Source: Gemmatimonadota bacterium (GTDB lineage Bacteria > Gemmatimonadota > Gemmatimonadetes > Gemmatimonadales > Gemmatimonadaceae). From it: a DNA stretch of 64,000 bases. This document shows, in pieces, positions 1 through 7,741 of this stretch. The stretch lies in NCBI GenBank assembly GCA_016871855.1, contig VHBQ01000004.1, positions 1 to 64,000 of the forward strand, given 5' to 3'. A model generated the notes under the pieces. It was not told the origin of the DNA. It saw only the letters and a program-made list of their open reading frames with translations, and ran no database searches. The first letter of the stretch is position 1. Each line of letters opens with the position of its first letter. The position numbers and the translations under genes were made by a program.

Positions 1-42
1 CTGAAAATCTGCGTGTCGGCAGTTCGATTCTGCCCCTGGCCA
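1..42 (+). tRNA. tRNA-Phe (GAA), 3' part
   Basis: The window opens inside a tRNA. Bases 1-7 are an anticodon loop with anticodon GAA. They are followed by the 3' anticodon stem (TCTGC), a 5-base variable loop, a perfect T arm (GGCAG, TTCGATT, CTGCC at 18-34), a 7-base acceptor strand (CCTGGCC) and discriminator A at 42. No CCA is encoded, so it would be added enzymatically. The 5' half, including the D arm, lies outside the window. The GAA anticodon and the A-rich loop fit tRNA-Phe well. Confidence 0.85.
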
Positions 43-53
43 TACCGGCAGAA

Positions 54-97
54 AAACAACAGAGAAACAACAGAGAAACAACAGAGAGACAACAGAC
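54..97. repeat. 11-base tandem repeat, four copies
   Basis: Four tandem copies of an 11-base unit, AAACAACAGAG. The first three are identical and the fourth is diverged. The array lies directly between the tRNA end and the following terminator hairpin. It is A-rich in a GC-rich chromosome and carries no open frame. It resembles the 10-base array at 1663-1709 in composition. Confidence 0.8.
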
Positions 98-130
98 GCC
101 CGGGCCGGGATGGTCCGGGCGTCTGCTTTC
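95..130 (+). terminator. Intrinsic terminator after tRNA-Phe
   Basis: A perfect 9-bp stem (GACGCCCGG at 95-103, CCGGGCGTC at 115-123) with an 11-base loop, followed by a T-rich stretch (TGCTTTCTT). It is placed to end the tRNA transcript. Bases 131-329 hold nothing further that I can recognise. Confidence 0.7.
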
Positions 131-329
131 TTGTCGGGGTCGGGCAATGCCGCCGGATCGGGGGCGCACGGGGCGGGGCAACTTTCCGTGAACTGAGGGT
201 GTCAGATGTTTGGGTTGCCGCTGTCCCCAGCGAGTGGTCTCGCGCGTCTTTCACCGTCTCGTAATGCGGCCGCAACAACCGCCTAACGACGGCACCCCAA
301 GTTGGTCCCTACCCATATCCGGAATCCCG

Positions 330-1664
330 ATGCGACTCGGCTCGTGGCCTTCTCTCCTGCGCGTGCTCGCGATGTGCAGCGTTCTCTGGCTGTCCCGCGA
401 ACTCTCGGCCCAGGCGCCCGCCCCCTCGAGCCCAGACGCCGGGCAGAACACCGCCGTACGCGCGTATCTGGATTGCCAGGAGTGGGGGTGTGACCGGGAG
501 TTCCTGGTGACCGAGATGAAGTGGGTCAACTGGATGCGCGAGCGGCTGGATGCTGAAATCCACGTGCTCATCACCTCGGCAGCCACGGGATCCGGAGGGC
601 GTCGATATACGGCGGTGGCGATCGGACAGAAGCAGTATGCCGGAACCGCCGACACGCTGACCTACACATCAAACGCCAATGATGCGTCCGACACCCAGCG
701 ACGCGGACTGCTGCGCGTGATCAGTCAACTGCTGCTGCCGTATGCGGCCAAGACGCCGCTCGGGGCGAGGCTGTCCGTGGCGTTCGCCGCGCCGGCTGGC
801 GGTGCCGCGGCCGCGCCGGCTGCGGCACGCGACCGCTGGAACTTCTGGACGTACAGCATCTCGGCGAACGGATTCGCCAACGGCGAGAAGCGTCAGTCGT
901 TCAAGGATCTTTCGGGAAGCCTCGACGCCAACCGGACGACCGATACATGGAAGATCCGGATCAACGGCAACTACTCCTACGACCAGTCGTCGTTCTCGTT
1001 CAGCAACGGCGCGACGTATGGCACGCTGCAGCGGAGTTTCGGGGTGAGCACCATGGCCGTGCGCAGTCTCGGTGCGCACTGGTCCGTCGGCGGCAAGGCG
1101 CAGGCCGACCGTTCGGACTACTACAACACGGACCTCAACATGGTCGTCGGGCCAGCCGTCGAGTGGGACTACTGGCCCTACGCGGAATACACGCGCCGGC
1201 GCCTCACCGTCCTCTACTCCGTCGGCCTCCAGCACTATGACTATCAGCAGACGACGATCTACGACAAGGACCGCGAAACGCGACCCATGCACTATCTCGC
1301 CGTGGGGTTGAGCAAGCGCCAGCCTTCGGGATCGGCGAGCGTATCGCTCAGTGGGTCGCAGTTCCTGAACGCCCTCAAGCACTACAACGCCAGCGTCCAC
1401 GGCAACGTGGATCTGCGGCTGGGCAAGGGATTCAGTGTGAATCTCGGGGGCAGCGTGTCACGTGTCCGCGACCAACTATACCTGCCACGCGGCGAAGCCA
1501 CCGACGAGGACGTGATCGCTCGGCAACAGGCGCTGTCCACGAACTACCGCTACTTCCTGATGGGAGGGCTGCGCTACCAGTTCGGATCGATCTTCAACTC
1601 GGTAGTCAATCAGCGTTTCGGGGCTTTTGGAGGCGGTGGGCGCACGATCATGATGTCGTTCTGA
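330..1664 (+). CDS. Outer-membrane beta-barrel protein, unknown function
   Basis: A 444-residue exported protein. The ATG at 330 is chosen because it starts a clear signal peptide (residues 1-28, cleavage after ELSAQA), whereas the longer frame from 210 adds an unlikely basic leader. After a proline/alanine linker comes a globular part with the motif DCQEWGCDREFLVTEMKWVN, followed by alternating polar/aromatic strands to a C-terminal phenylalanine (IMMSF), as expected for BAM-inserted barrels. I recall similar proteins with a D-C...F-V-N-W-x-R-D signature in Acidobacteria and Bacteroidetes, all uncharacterised. The gene stands alone. Its stop codon is the first part of a 10-base tandem repeat. 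Confidence 0.75.
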   Translation: MRLGSWPSLLRVLAMCSVLWLSRELSAQAPAPSSPDAGQNTAVRAYLDCQEWGCDREFLVTEMKWVNWMRERLDAEIHVLITSAATGSGGRRYTAVAIGQKQYAGTADTLTYTSNANDASDTQRRGLLRVISQLLLPYAAKTPLGARLSVAFAAPAGGAAAAPAAARDRWNFWTYSISANGFANGEKRQSFKDLSGSLDANRTTDTWKIRINGNYSYDQSSFSFSNGATYGTLQRSFGVSTMAVRSLGAHWSVGGKAQADRSDYYNTDLNMVVGPAVEWDYWPYAEYTRRRLTVLYSVGLQHYDYQQTTIYDKDRETRPMHYLAVGLSKRQPSGSASVSLSGSQFLNALKHYNASVHGNVDLRLGKGFSVNLGGSVSRVRDQLYLPRGEATDEDVIARQQALSTNYRYFLMGGLRYQFGSIFNSVVNQRFGAFGGGGRTIMMSF

Positions 1665-1709
1665 ACGACAGAGAACGACAGAAAACGACAGAGAACGACA
1701 GAGAACGAC
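1663..1709. repeat. 10-base tandem repeat, five copies
   Basis: Five head-to-tail copies of GAACGACAGA, beginning inside the stop codon of the upstream outer-membrane protein gene. The third copy has one change and the last is degenerate. It resembles the 11-base array at 54-97 in composition (A/G/C only, with an ACA core). Confidence 0.8.
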
Positions 1710-1751
1710 GGCGAGCCACTTGGCGGGTCGTGGGACTTCTCAGGAGCCTGC

Positions 1752-1803
1752 ACGGAGGACCACGGAATGACGCAGATTACAGGCGTCGTCCGTGGTCCTC
1801 CGT
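1752..1803. repeat. 15-bp perfect inverted repeat
   Basis: ACGGAGGACCACGGA at 1752-1766 and its exact reverse complement at 1789-1803 are separated by 22 bases. The arm contains the same ACGGAGGA word found in the repeat array at 5341-5520. It could fold into a hairpin 52 bases upstream of the transaminase start. It may act as a terminator for the upstream gene, but no T-tract of note follows. Confidence 0.7.
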
Positions 1804-1854
1804 CTTCTTGCGCGCTATTCTGCGCCATTCACATCTGCACACCCGACACCCACC

Positions 1855-3177
1855 ATGCCTGCTCATACGCCCTCGCTCGACGCGCTGTGGATGCCGTTCA
1901 CCGCCAACAAGGCGTTCAAGGCGCGGCCGCGCCTGCTCGTCTCCGCCAAGGACATGCACTATCGCTCGGACGACGGGCGAGAGATTCTCGACGGCACGGC
2001 GGGCCTCTGGTGCGTGAACGCGGGGCATTGCCGCGCGCCGATCGTCGAGGCGATCAGCCGTGCGACGGCGACGCTCGATTTCGCCCCCGGCTTCCAGATG
2101 GGGCATCCGTGGAGCTTCGAACTCGCCACCAAGCTCACCGGACTGCTTCCGGCGGGCATTGACCGCGTCTTCTTCTCGAACTCGGGGTCGGAGGCCGTAG
2201 ACACGGCGTTGAAGATCGCGCTGGCGTACCACATCGCCCGGGGCGAGCCGCAGCGCACACGGTTCGTGGGACGCATTCGCGGCTATCACGGCGTGGGGTT
2301 TGGCGGGATTTCCGTCGGCGGCATCGAGCCGAACAAGAAGGCGTTCGCCGCCCAGCTGCTCCCGCAGGTGGATCACCTGCCGGCCACGCACGATCTCGCG
2401 CACAACGCCTTCTCCAAGGGGCAGCCGACGTGGGGCGCGCACCTCGCCGACGCACTCGAGCAGATCGTCGCCGAGCGCGGCGCGGAAACAATTGCCGCCG
2501 TGATCGTCGAGCCGATGGCCGGGTCCACCGGTGTGCTGGTGCCGCCCGTGGGTTACCTGGAGAAACTGCGCGCGTTGTGCACGACGCACGGCATCCTGTT
2601 GATCTTCGACGAAGTGATCACCGGTTTCGGACGGCTGGGGACGCCATTCGCCGCGCAGTACTTCAACGTGATGCCGGACATTATCACGCTGGCCAAGGGC
2701 GTGACGAACGCCGCGGTGCCGATGGGCGCCACCTGCGTGCAGGGGGCGATCTACGACGCCGTGGTGAACGCCACGCCGGCGGGTGTGGAGTTCTTCCACG
2801 GGTACACGTACAGCGGGCATCCGCTGGCCGCGGCGGCGGGACTGGCGACGCTCGACCTGTACGCGGCCGAGGGGATTTTCGCGCGCGCGGCGGCGCTGGC
2901 CCCGGTGTGGGAGCAGGCGGTGCACTCACTTCGCGGCGCGCGGCACGTGATTGACGTGCGCAACCTGGGGCTCGTGGCGGGGGTCGAGGTGGAACCGCGC
3001 GCGGGACGGCCGGGGACGCGCGCGTACGACGTGTTCGTGGACTGCTTCTTCAACCAGAACGCGCTGGTGCGCGTCACCGGCGACATCATCGCGCTGTCGC
3101 CGCCGCTGATCATCAGCGAGGGGCAGATCGAGGAGCTGGTGGCGCGCCTGCGGCGCGCGCTGGAGGCGACTGATTAG
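1855..3177 (+). CDS. Omega-amino acid:pyruvate aminotransferase (class III)
   Basis: A 440-residue PLP-dependent class-III transaminase. The N-terminus (LWMPFTANKAFKARPRLL), the early GLWCVNAGH motif and the SNSGSEAVDTALK cofactor-phosphate motif match the beta-alanine/omega-amino-acid:pyruvate group. The Schiff-base lysine lies in LAKGVTNAAVPMGA (Lys281), and the aspartate contacting the PLP nitrogen is in LIFDEVITGFGR. Expected reaction: transfer of an amino group from beta-alanine or another omega-amine to pyruvate, giving the semialdehyde and alanine, in the cytosol. ATG 1855 begins the conserved family start and is preferred over the upstream in-frame 1792. It is a single-gene unit, convergent with the ATP-grasp gene. 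Substrate specificity is inferred. Confidence 0.9.
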   Translation: MPAHTPSLDALWMPFTANKAFKARPRLLVSAKDMHYRSDDGREILDGTAGLWCVNAGHCRAPIVEAISRATATLDFAPGFQMGHPWSFELATKLTGLLPAGIDRVFFSNSGSEAVDTALKIALAYHIARGEPQRTRFVGRIRGYHGVGFGGISVGGIEPNKKAFAAQLLPQVDHLPATHDLAHNAFSKGQPTWGAHLADALEQIVAERGAETIAAVIVEPMAGSTGVLVPPVGYLEKLRALCTTHGILLIFDEVITGFGRLGTPFAAQYFNVMPDIITLAKGVTNAAVPMGATCVQGAIYDAVVNATPAGVEFFHGYTYSGHPLAAAAGLATLDLYAAEGIFARAAALAPVWEQAVHSLRGARHVIDVRNLGLVAGVEVEPRAGRPGTRAYDVFVDCFFNQNALVRVTGDIIALSPPLIISEGQIEELVARLRRALEATD

Positions 3178-3219
3178 TAACAATTAGTTACTAATATCGG
3201 CGCCCCGGCGCGGGGCGCC
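3173..3219. terminator. Double hairpin between convergent genes
   Basis: Two adjacent perfect palindromes. The first is AT-rich: a 9-bp stem ATTAGTAAC/GTTACTAAT (3173-3181/3187-3195) that contains the transaminase stop codon. The second is GC-rich: an 8-bp stem GGCGCCCC/GGGGCGCC (3199-3206/3212-3219). They lie between the transaminase (+) and the ATP-grasp gene (-), so a bidirectional terminator is likely. The AT-rich stem is unusual for this genome. Confidence 0.55.
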
Positions 3220-3236
3220 CGGGCACGGCGCGGCGG

Positions 3237-4247
3237 CTACGGCGCCGGCCGCAGCCCGAGCCGCAGGATGCGTTCGAGCAGGTCGGGGTACGGGACGCCC
3301 GCGTGCCGCGCCGACGACGCGAACTCCTCGCGTTCGGCGATCTCGGGATTCGGGTTGGCCTCGAGGAAGTACAGGTCGCCGTGCGCATCCAGCCGGAAGT
3401 CGAGTCGGGCGTAGCCGCTCAGCTCGAGGATGCGGTAGATGCGCTTGGACACGTGGGCCGCCTCGGCGGCGAGTTCCGCGTCGAGCTCCGCCGGCCGGAT
3501 GTCGATGCCGTGGCGCTCCTGATAGTCGAGGTCATGCTTGGCCCGCGCCGTGGCGATCAGCGGCTCATCCGCCGGGCGTTTCTCGGCCACGAGCTCGAAG
3601 GCGGGGAAGGCCACGAGGCGGTTATTGCCCATCACGCTGACATACAGTTCGCGGCCGTCGATGAACTGCTCGGCGATCGCGTCGGTGCCGATACGCTCGT
3701 GCACGAAGCGCACCCGCTCGGCGAGCTTCTCGTCCGAGTCCACGACCGACGCCTTGGCGATGCCGACGGAGGCGTGCTCGATGAGCGACTTCACGATGAG
3801 CGGAAAGGCCAGGTGCGTGGGGCGGCGCACCTTGCGTCCCATCGGAAAGACGGCGAACTCGGGGACGCGGATGCGGTGGTAGGCGCAGAGTTTCTTGGAG
3901 AGCGCCTTGCCACGCGAGAGAATCATCCCGCGCGGGTTGCAGCCGGTGTAGGGGACGCGCAGCAGCTCGAGATAGCTGACCACGTTGTGGTCGAAGACGA
4001 CCTCGCCGTGGAATTCCTCGAGCAGGTTGAAGACGACGTGCGGCTGGAACTGCTCGACGGCGTCGCGCACGGGCGCGAGTTCGTACTGGACGCCCAGTGG
4101 GCGCACCTCGTGTCCGCACGCGCGCAGGTGGCTGACGACGTCGAACTCCGTCTTCCAGCGGTTGATGTCCTTCTCCTGCTGTCCCTCGAGCGAGTCGGGC
4201 GGGACGAGCTGCGGATGCATCAGGGCGAGGACGCGATGTTTCTTCAT
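3237..4247 (-). CDS. D-alanine--D-alanine ligase-like ATP-grasp protein
   Basis: A 336-residue ATP-grasp ligase. The N-terminal half carries HVVFNLLEEFHGE, similar to the FN-L-E-x-x-G-E element of Ddl enzymes. The ATP-grasp core follows, with FPLIVKS (ATP-binding lysine), a glutamate-rich AEQFIDGRELYVSV strand, and the metal-binding end LDFRLDAHGDLYFLEANPNP. These are hallmarks of carboxylate-amine ligases that make a D-Ala-D-Ala-type dipeptide through an acylphosphate. Its ATG overlaps the stop of the upstream peptidase gene by 4 bases (ATGA, 4244-4247), so the two are translated together. No murein-synthesis genes (mur, fts) are nearby, so a role as the main cell-wall Ddl is uncertain. It may be a specialised peptide ligase. 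Confidence 0.8.
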   Translation of the reverse strand: MKKHRVLALMHPQLVPPDSLEGQQEKDINRWKTEFDVVSHLRACGHEVRPLGVQYELAPVRDAVEQFQPHVVFNLLEEFHGEVVFDHNVVSYLELLRVPYTGCNPRGMILSRGKALSKKLCAYHRIRVPEFAVFPMGRKVRRPTHLAFPLIVKSLIEHASVGIAKASVVDSDEKLAERVRFVHERIGTDAIAEQFIDGRELYVSVMGNNRLVAFPAFELVAEKRPADEPLIATARAKHDLDYQERHGIDIRPAELDAELAAEAAHVSKRIYRILELSGYARLDFRLDAHGDLYFLEANPNPEIAEREEFASSARHAGVPYPDLLERILRLGLRPAP

Positions 4248-5278
4248 ACGGCGATCCAGTCGCGGCGGCCGTGCTTGGACAGGAACTCCATGGTGCGGGC
4301 CGTGAGGAGCACCATGAAATCCATCAGCAGCTGCCGTTCACGGCCGACGACGCGGAGTCGGAGCTCACGGCAGCGGCCGATCATGTCGTGGAGGACCTGG
4401 TCGAGCGTGAACTGGTACTCGCCGGTCCACCGGGAGACGACGCGCCGGATCTCCTTGCGGTGCCGGCGGAGGAAGCTGCCGGCCGCCTCCCGGTGGCGGT
4501 CGCGCGGCGCATCGGAGAAGAGCCGGAGCAGGTCCTCGTCGTACGTGGTTGGGTGCTCCACGGAGTACAGCGCTCGGCGATAGGTGTAGTGCTCGAAGAG
4601 CGTCCGAGTCAGCGTGCGCGCCGGGTCGATGACCGCGCGCGTGGTGACCGCGGGCTTGCTGCCCGCCAGCTCGGTCATCAGCCGGTCCACGTACTGCAAC
4701 TTCTGCAGGGCCGGCCAGCCGGCATAGCGCCGGCGCCAATCGGAACGGGGCGCCAGCCAGACGGCAAACGTCTCGGCGAAGTCCTCATCCGGATGGCTTT
4801 GCGCATACCAGCGCCGCAGGTGCTGCACGAACTTCTTGCTGGCGGGGTTCGGCCGGTACGACTCCGGGTATTTGATGGACGATCGGCCGAACAGCCGCTG
4901 CCATTCGCGTCGCCGGTGCAGCTGGAACGCGTGCTGCAGGGCATGCCCGCACTCATGCCGCAGGATCTGCATGCACTCGGCGTACGTGCCACCCTCGACC
5001 TCCAGCAGTTGCGACCGCTCCAGCTTCATCAGGCGCGCATGGGTCAGGTAGAACGGGATGGCGATGCCCGGCACGTTGCCCGGCGAGAACCACTCGTCGC
5101 TGATCCAGACGTGCGGATGCAGGCGCAGTCGGCGCGCATCGAGTTCCGCATAGAGGTCGTTGACGCAGTCCTGCAGCCAGGTGCCCTCAATGCTGACGCC
5201 GAGGTCCTTGATGCGCAGCTGCAGCAGCTGCTTGGTGGGCCAGTTGGCCCAGGGGAAGCGTCGGGTTCGATTCGGCAC
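4244..5278 (-). CDS. Putative zinc-binding metallopeptidase
   Basis: A 344-residue protein with a gluzincin-type motif, RHECGHALQHAFQLH (HECGH at about 108-112). Downstream is WYAQSHPDEDFAETFAVWL, whose E-D-F-A-E-T-F segment probably supplies the third zinc ligand. The combination matches the family annotated as putative zinc-binding metallopeptidase (Peptidase_Mx type), of unknown substrate. GTG at 5278 is chosen as the start: the longer frame to 5377 would translate the repeat array and gives a leader with no family resemblance. No signal peptide is visible, so it is probably cytosolic. It overlaps the ATP-grasp gene by 4 bases and is the first gene of the pair. Its promoter must lie in or near the repeats upstream. 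Confidence 0.75.
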   Translation of the reverse strand: MPNRTRRFPWANWPTKQLLQLRIKDLGVSIEGTWLQDCVNDLYAELDARRLRLHPHVWISDEWFSPGNVPGIAIPFYLTHARLMKLERSQLLEVEGGTYAECMQILRHECGHALQHAFQLHRRREWQRLFGRSSIKYPESYRPNPASKKFVQHLRRWYAQSHPDEDFAETFAVWLAPRSDWRRRYAGWPALQKLQYVDRLMTELAGSKPAVTTRAVIDPARTLTRTLFEHYTYRRALYSVEHPTTYDEDLLRLFSDAPRDRHREAAGSFLRRHRKEIRRVVSRWTGEYQFTLDQVLHDMIGRCRELRLRVVGRERQLLMDFMVLLTARTMEFLSKHGRRDWIAV

Positions 5279-5340
5279 GCGCAGAGCGTACGACCGGCGC
5301 AGGGAGAGTGCAAGGCAGGGGGGACGGGGGACGGCGACGG

Positions 5341-5520
5341 CTGCACAGGAGAACACGGAGAACGGCAACGGCCTCACAGGAGAACACGGAGGACACGGAG
5401 AAACGCAACGGCCTCACAGGAGAACACGGAGGACACGGAGAACGGCAACGGCTGCACAGGAGCACACGGAGAACGGCAACGGCTGCACAGGAGAACACGG
5501 AGGACACGGAGAACGGCAAC
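5341..5520. repeat. Tandem array of CACAGGAGAACACGGAG units
   Basis: Five imperfect direct repeats of 31 or 40 bases starting at about 5341, 5372, 5412, 5452 and 5483. Each begins with CTGCACAGGAG or CCTCACAGGAG and ends in ACGGCAACGG. The 40-base version contains one extra GACACGGAG step, so a 9-base sub-repeat explains the length difference. The array sits between transketolase and the metallopeptidase, both on the minus strand. Frames through it are low-complexity in all directions and I do not regard them as coding. There are no unique spacers, so it is not CRISPR. Confidence 0.85.
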
Positions 5521-5542
5521 TGCAACACCTGGGGTTAACGGC

Positions 5543-5574
5543 TGAACGCCACGCGGACTGTCGGGTGGCGTTCA
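5543..5574 (-). terminator. Hairpin, possible transketolase terminator
   Basis: A perfect 10-bp stem, TGAACGCCAC (5543-5552) with GTGGCGTTCA (5565-5574), and a 12-base loop. It lies about 100 bases downstream of the transketolase stop, between the direct array and its inverted copy. No T-tract follows on the minus strand, so termination is an inference. It could equally be part of the repeat structure. Confidence 0.4.
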
Positions 5575-5591
5575 CAGTTCCCCCAAGCACT

Positions 5592-5629
5592 TGCCGTTGC
5601 TGTTCTCCGTGTCCTCCGTGTTCTCCTGT
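5592..5629. repeat. Inverted copy of the 5341-5520 repeat unit
   Basis: Read on the minus strand, this 38-base block matches the 40-base unit of the neighbouring array with about one mismatch (CACAGGAGAAC appears as ACAGGAGAAC, then the ACGGAGGACACGGAG core, then a GCAACGGC tail). A more degenerate piece continues to about 5652. With the last direct unit it forms a large inverted repeat around the 5543-5574 hairpin. Confidence 0.8.
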
Positions 5630-5672
5630 AAGGTCGTTGCGGTCTCTTGTAGGGCAGTGGGTTTCCGTCCTC

Positions 5673-7685
5673 CTACCCGAGAACCGCCTTCACGGCACCC
5701 GCCACGCGCGCGGCGGTGAGCCCATACTCCGCGTAGAGCCGTGGAGCGGGAGCGGAGGCGCCAAAGCTCTCGATACCGAGGACCGCTCCCGTCGATCCCA
5801 CCCAGCGGTACCAGCTCATTGGATGCGCGGCTTCGATTGCGACGCGCGGCACGCCGTCCGGGAGCACGGCCGCCCACCATGCCGCGTCCTGTCGAGCAAA
5901 GAGTTCGAGCGAAGGCGCGCTGACCACGCGCGTGGCAATCCCCTCGGCGGCAAGCGCCTGTTGGGCCTCGAGCGCAATCGCCACCTCCGATCCGCTGGAG
6001 AGAATCACGGCGCGCGGTGCCGTGCCATCGGCGGGATCGGCGAGCACGTAGGCGCCACGGGCGAGCCCGGCAGCACCGCCCCTTCCCGTGCGATCAATGA
6101 AGGGCACCTTCTGGCGCGAAAGAACGAGCGCCACCGGTCCGCCCTTGTGCTCGAGCGCCACGCGCCAAGCCTCGACCGTCTCGGCCGCATCGGCGGGGCG
6201 GACGACGAGCAGGTTGGGGATGCAGCGGAGGGCTGCGAGGTGCTCGATGGGCTGGTGCGTTGGGCCGTCTTCGCCGAGTCCGATGGAATCGTGCGTGAAG
6301 ACGTAGATCACGTGCTGTCCCATCAGCGCGGCGAGACGGATGGCTGGCCGCATGTAATCCGCGAACACGAGGAACGTGCCGCCGTACGGAATGAAACCAC
6401 CGTGCAGGGCCATCCCGTTCATAATGGCGCCCATCGCGTGCTCGCGGATGCCGAAATACAGGTTGCGCCCGTCGGGGTGCTCGGCGGAGCAGCCCGTGGC
6501 GCCTTTCACGATCGTGAGATTCGACCCGGCGAGGTCGGCCGAACCGCCGAGCAGCTCTGGCACGTGCGGCGCGACGGCGTTGATGACGGCGCCGCTGGCG
6601 GCGCGCGTGGCCACGCTGCCATTGGCGGCGTCGAAGGTGGGGAGATGGCTTTCCCACTTGGCGGGCAGATCGCCATGCCACCGGCGGCCGAGCTCCTTGG
6701 CCTCCGCGGGATGTGCCTTGGTGTAGGCGACGAAGCGCTGCATCCAGTCCTTCTGTGCCTGCTCGCCGCCGGCGGTCACCTGCGCACGCCAGTGGGTGAC
6801 GGCCGCCTCGGGAACCGTGAACGGCTCGGCGGGCGTCCAGCCGAGCGCCTGCTTGGTAAGCGCGATCTCGTCCTTGCCGAGGGGTTCGCCGTGGGCCTTG
6901 GCCGTCCCCGCGCGGTTGGGCGATCCGAAGCCGATGACGCTCTTGGTGATGATGAGCGTGGGGCGCTGCGTGTCGGCCTTTGCCGCGGCGACGGCACGGT
7001 CGATCGCGGCGAGATCATTCACGTCGGCGACGTGCAGGACCTGCCAGCCGTAGGCCTCGAAGCGGCGCGCGGTGTCGTCGCTGCACGTCAGGTCGGTGCG
7101 GCCGTCGATCGAGATGCCATTGTCGTCGAAGAACCCAATGAGCTTGCCGAGCTTCTGGTGTCCGGCGAATGACGCCGCCTCGTGGGAGAGGCCCTCCATC
7201 AGGCAGCCGTCTCCCGCGATGAACCAGGTGTAGTGGTCGATCACGGCGTGCTCAGGCCGGTTGAATGTCGCCGCCAGCGAGCGCTCGGCGAGGGCCAGAC
7301 CCACCGCATTGGCGATGCCTTGGCCCAGCGGTCCGGTGGTGGTTTCCACGCCGGGCGTGTGCCCGACTTCCGGGTGCCCGGGGGTCTTGCTCCCCCACTG
7401 CCGGAACTGCTTGAGGTCGTCGAGTGAGAGGTCGTACCCCGACAGGAAGAGCGTGCCGTACAGCAGCATGGACGCGTGGCCCGCGGAGAGGACGAACCGG
7501 TCGCGATCCTGCCACCGCGGGTTGGACGGGGCGTGGCGCAGGTGGCGCGTAAAGAGGGCGTAGGTGAGCGGGGCAAGCGCCATGGGCGTCCCGGGGTGCC
7601 CGGAGTCGGCGGCCTGCACCGCATCCATGGCAAGGGTACGCACCGTGTTGATGGCGAGGAGATCGAGGGCAGCGGAATCGGCCAC
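5673..7685 (-). CDS. tkt: Transketolase
   Basis: A 670-residue thiamine-diphosphate enzyme of the usual length. Near the N-terminus is LAINTVRTLAMDAVQAADSGHPGTP, shown here in part as AADSGHPGTP. The ThDP motif runs from GDGCLMEG to about 30 residues later at FFDDNGISIDG. The middle pyrimidine domain has FGIREHAMGAIMNG and FTHDSIGLGEDGPTHQPIEH. It transfers two-carbon units between sugar phosphates in the pentose phosphate pathway. GTG 7685 is chosen because GGAG stands 9 bases upstream and the resulting N-terminus matches the family. The open frame to 7796 would add a non-homologous leader overlapping the divergent gene. A repeat array follows it downstream. Confidence 0.95.
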   Translation of the reverse strand: MADSAALDLLAINTVRTLAMDAVQAADSGHPGTPMALAPLTYALFTRHLRHAPSNPRWQDRDRFVLSAGHASMLLYGTLFLSGYDLSLDDLKQFRQWGSKTPGHPEVGHTPGVETTTGPLGQGIANAVGLALAERSLAATFNRPEHAVIDHYTWFIAGDGCLMEGLSHEAASFAGHQKLGKLIGFFDDNGISIDGRTDLTCSDDTARRFEAYGWQVLHVADVNDLAAIDRAVAAAKADTQRPTLIITKSVIGFGSPNRAGTAKAHGEPLGKDEIALTKQALGWTPAEPFTVPEAAVTHWRAQVTAGGEQAQKDWMQRFVAYTKAHPAEAKELGRRWHGDLPAKWESHLPTFDAANGSVATRAASGAVINAVAPHVPELLGGSADLAGSNLTIVKGATGCSAEHPDGRNLYFGIREHAMGAIMNGMALHGGFIPYGGTFLVFADYMRPAIRLAALMGQHVIYVFTHDSIGLGEDGPTHQPIEHLAALRCIPNLLVVRPADAAETVEAWRVALEHKGGPVALVLSRQKVPFIDRTGRGGAAGLARGAYVLADPADGTAPRAVILSSGSEVAIALEAQQALAAEGIATRVVSAPSLELFARQDAAWWAAVLPDGVPRVAIEAAHPMSWYRWVGSTGAVLGIESFGASAPAPRLYAEYGLTAARVAGAVKAVLG

Positions 7686-7741
7686 GGGCCGCAGCTCCGG
7701 CGGTGTGAGGTGACTGGGGGCGCACGAGGCCGCGCGCCGGC

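Noticed and set aside
1610-1828. A 72-codon minus-strand open frame through the tandem repeat
   Set aside because: Low-complexity repeat translation (SFSVV-type) with no start signal or family.
5279-5377. N-terminal extension of the metallopeptidase
   Set aside because: The extra 33 residues are translated from the repeat array and its flank; GTG 5278 gives a family-like start.
5341-5520. CRISPR-like array
   Set aside because: The units are 31 or 40 bases without unique spacers of constant size, and no cas gene is present in the window.
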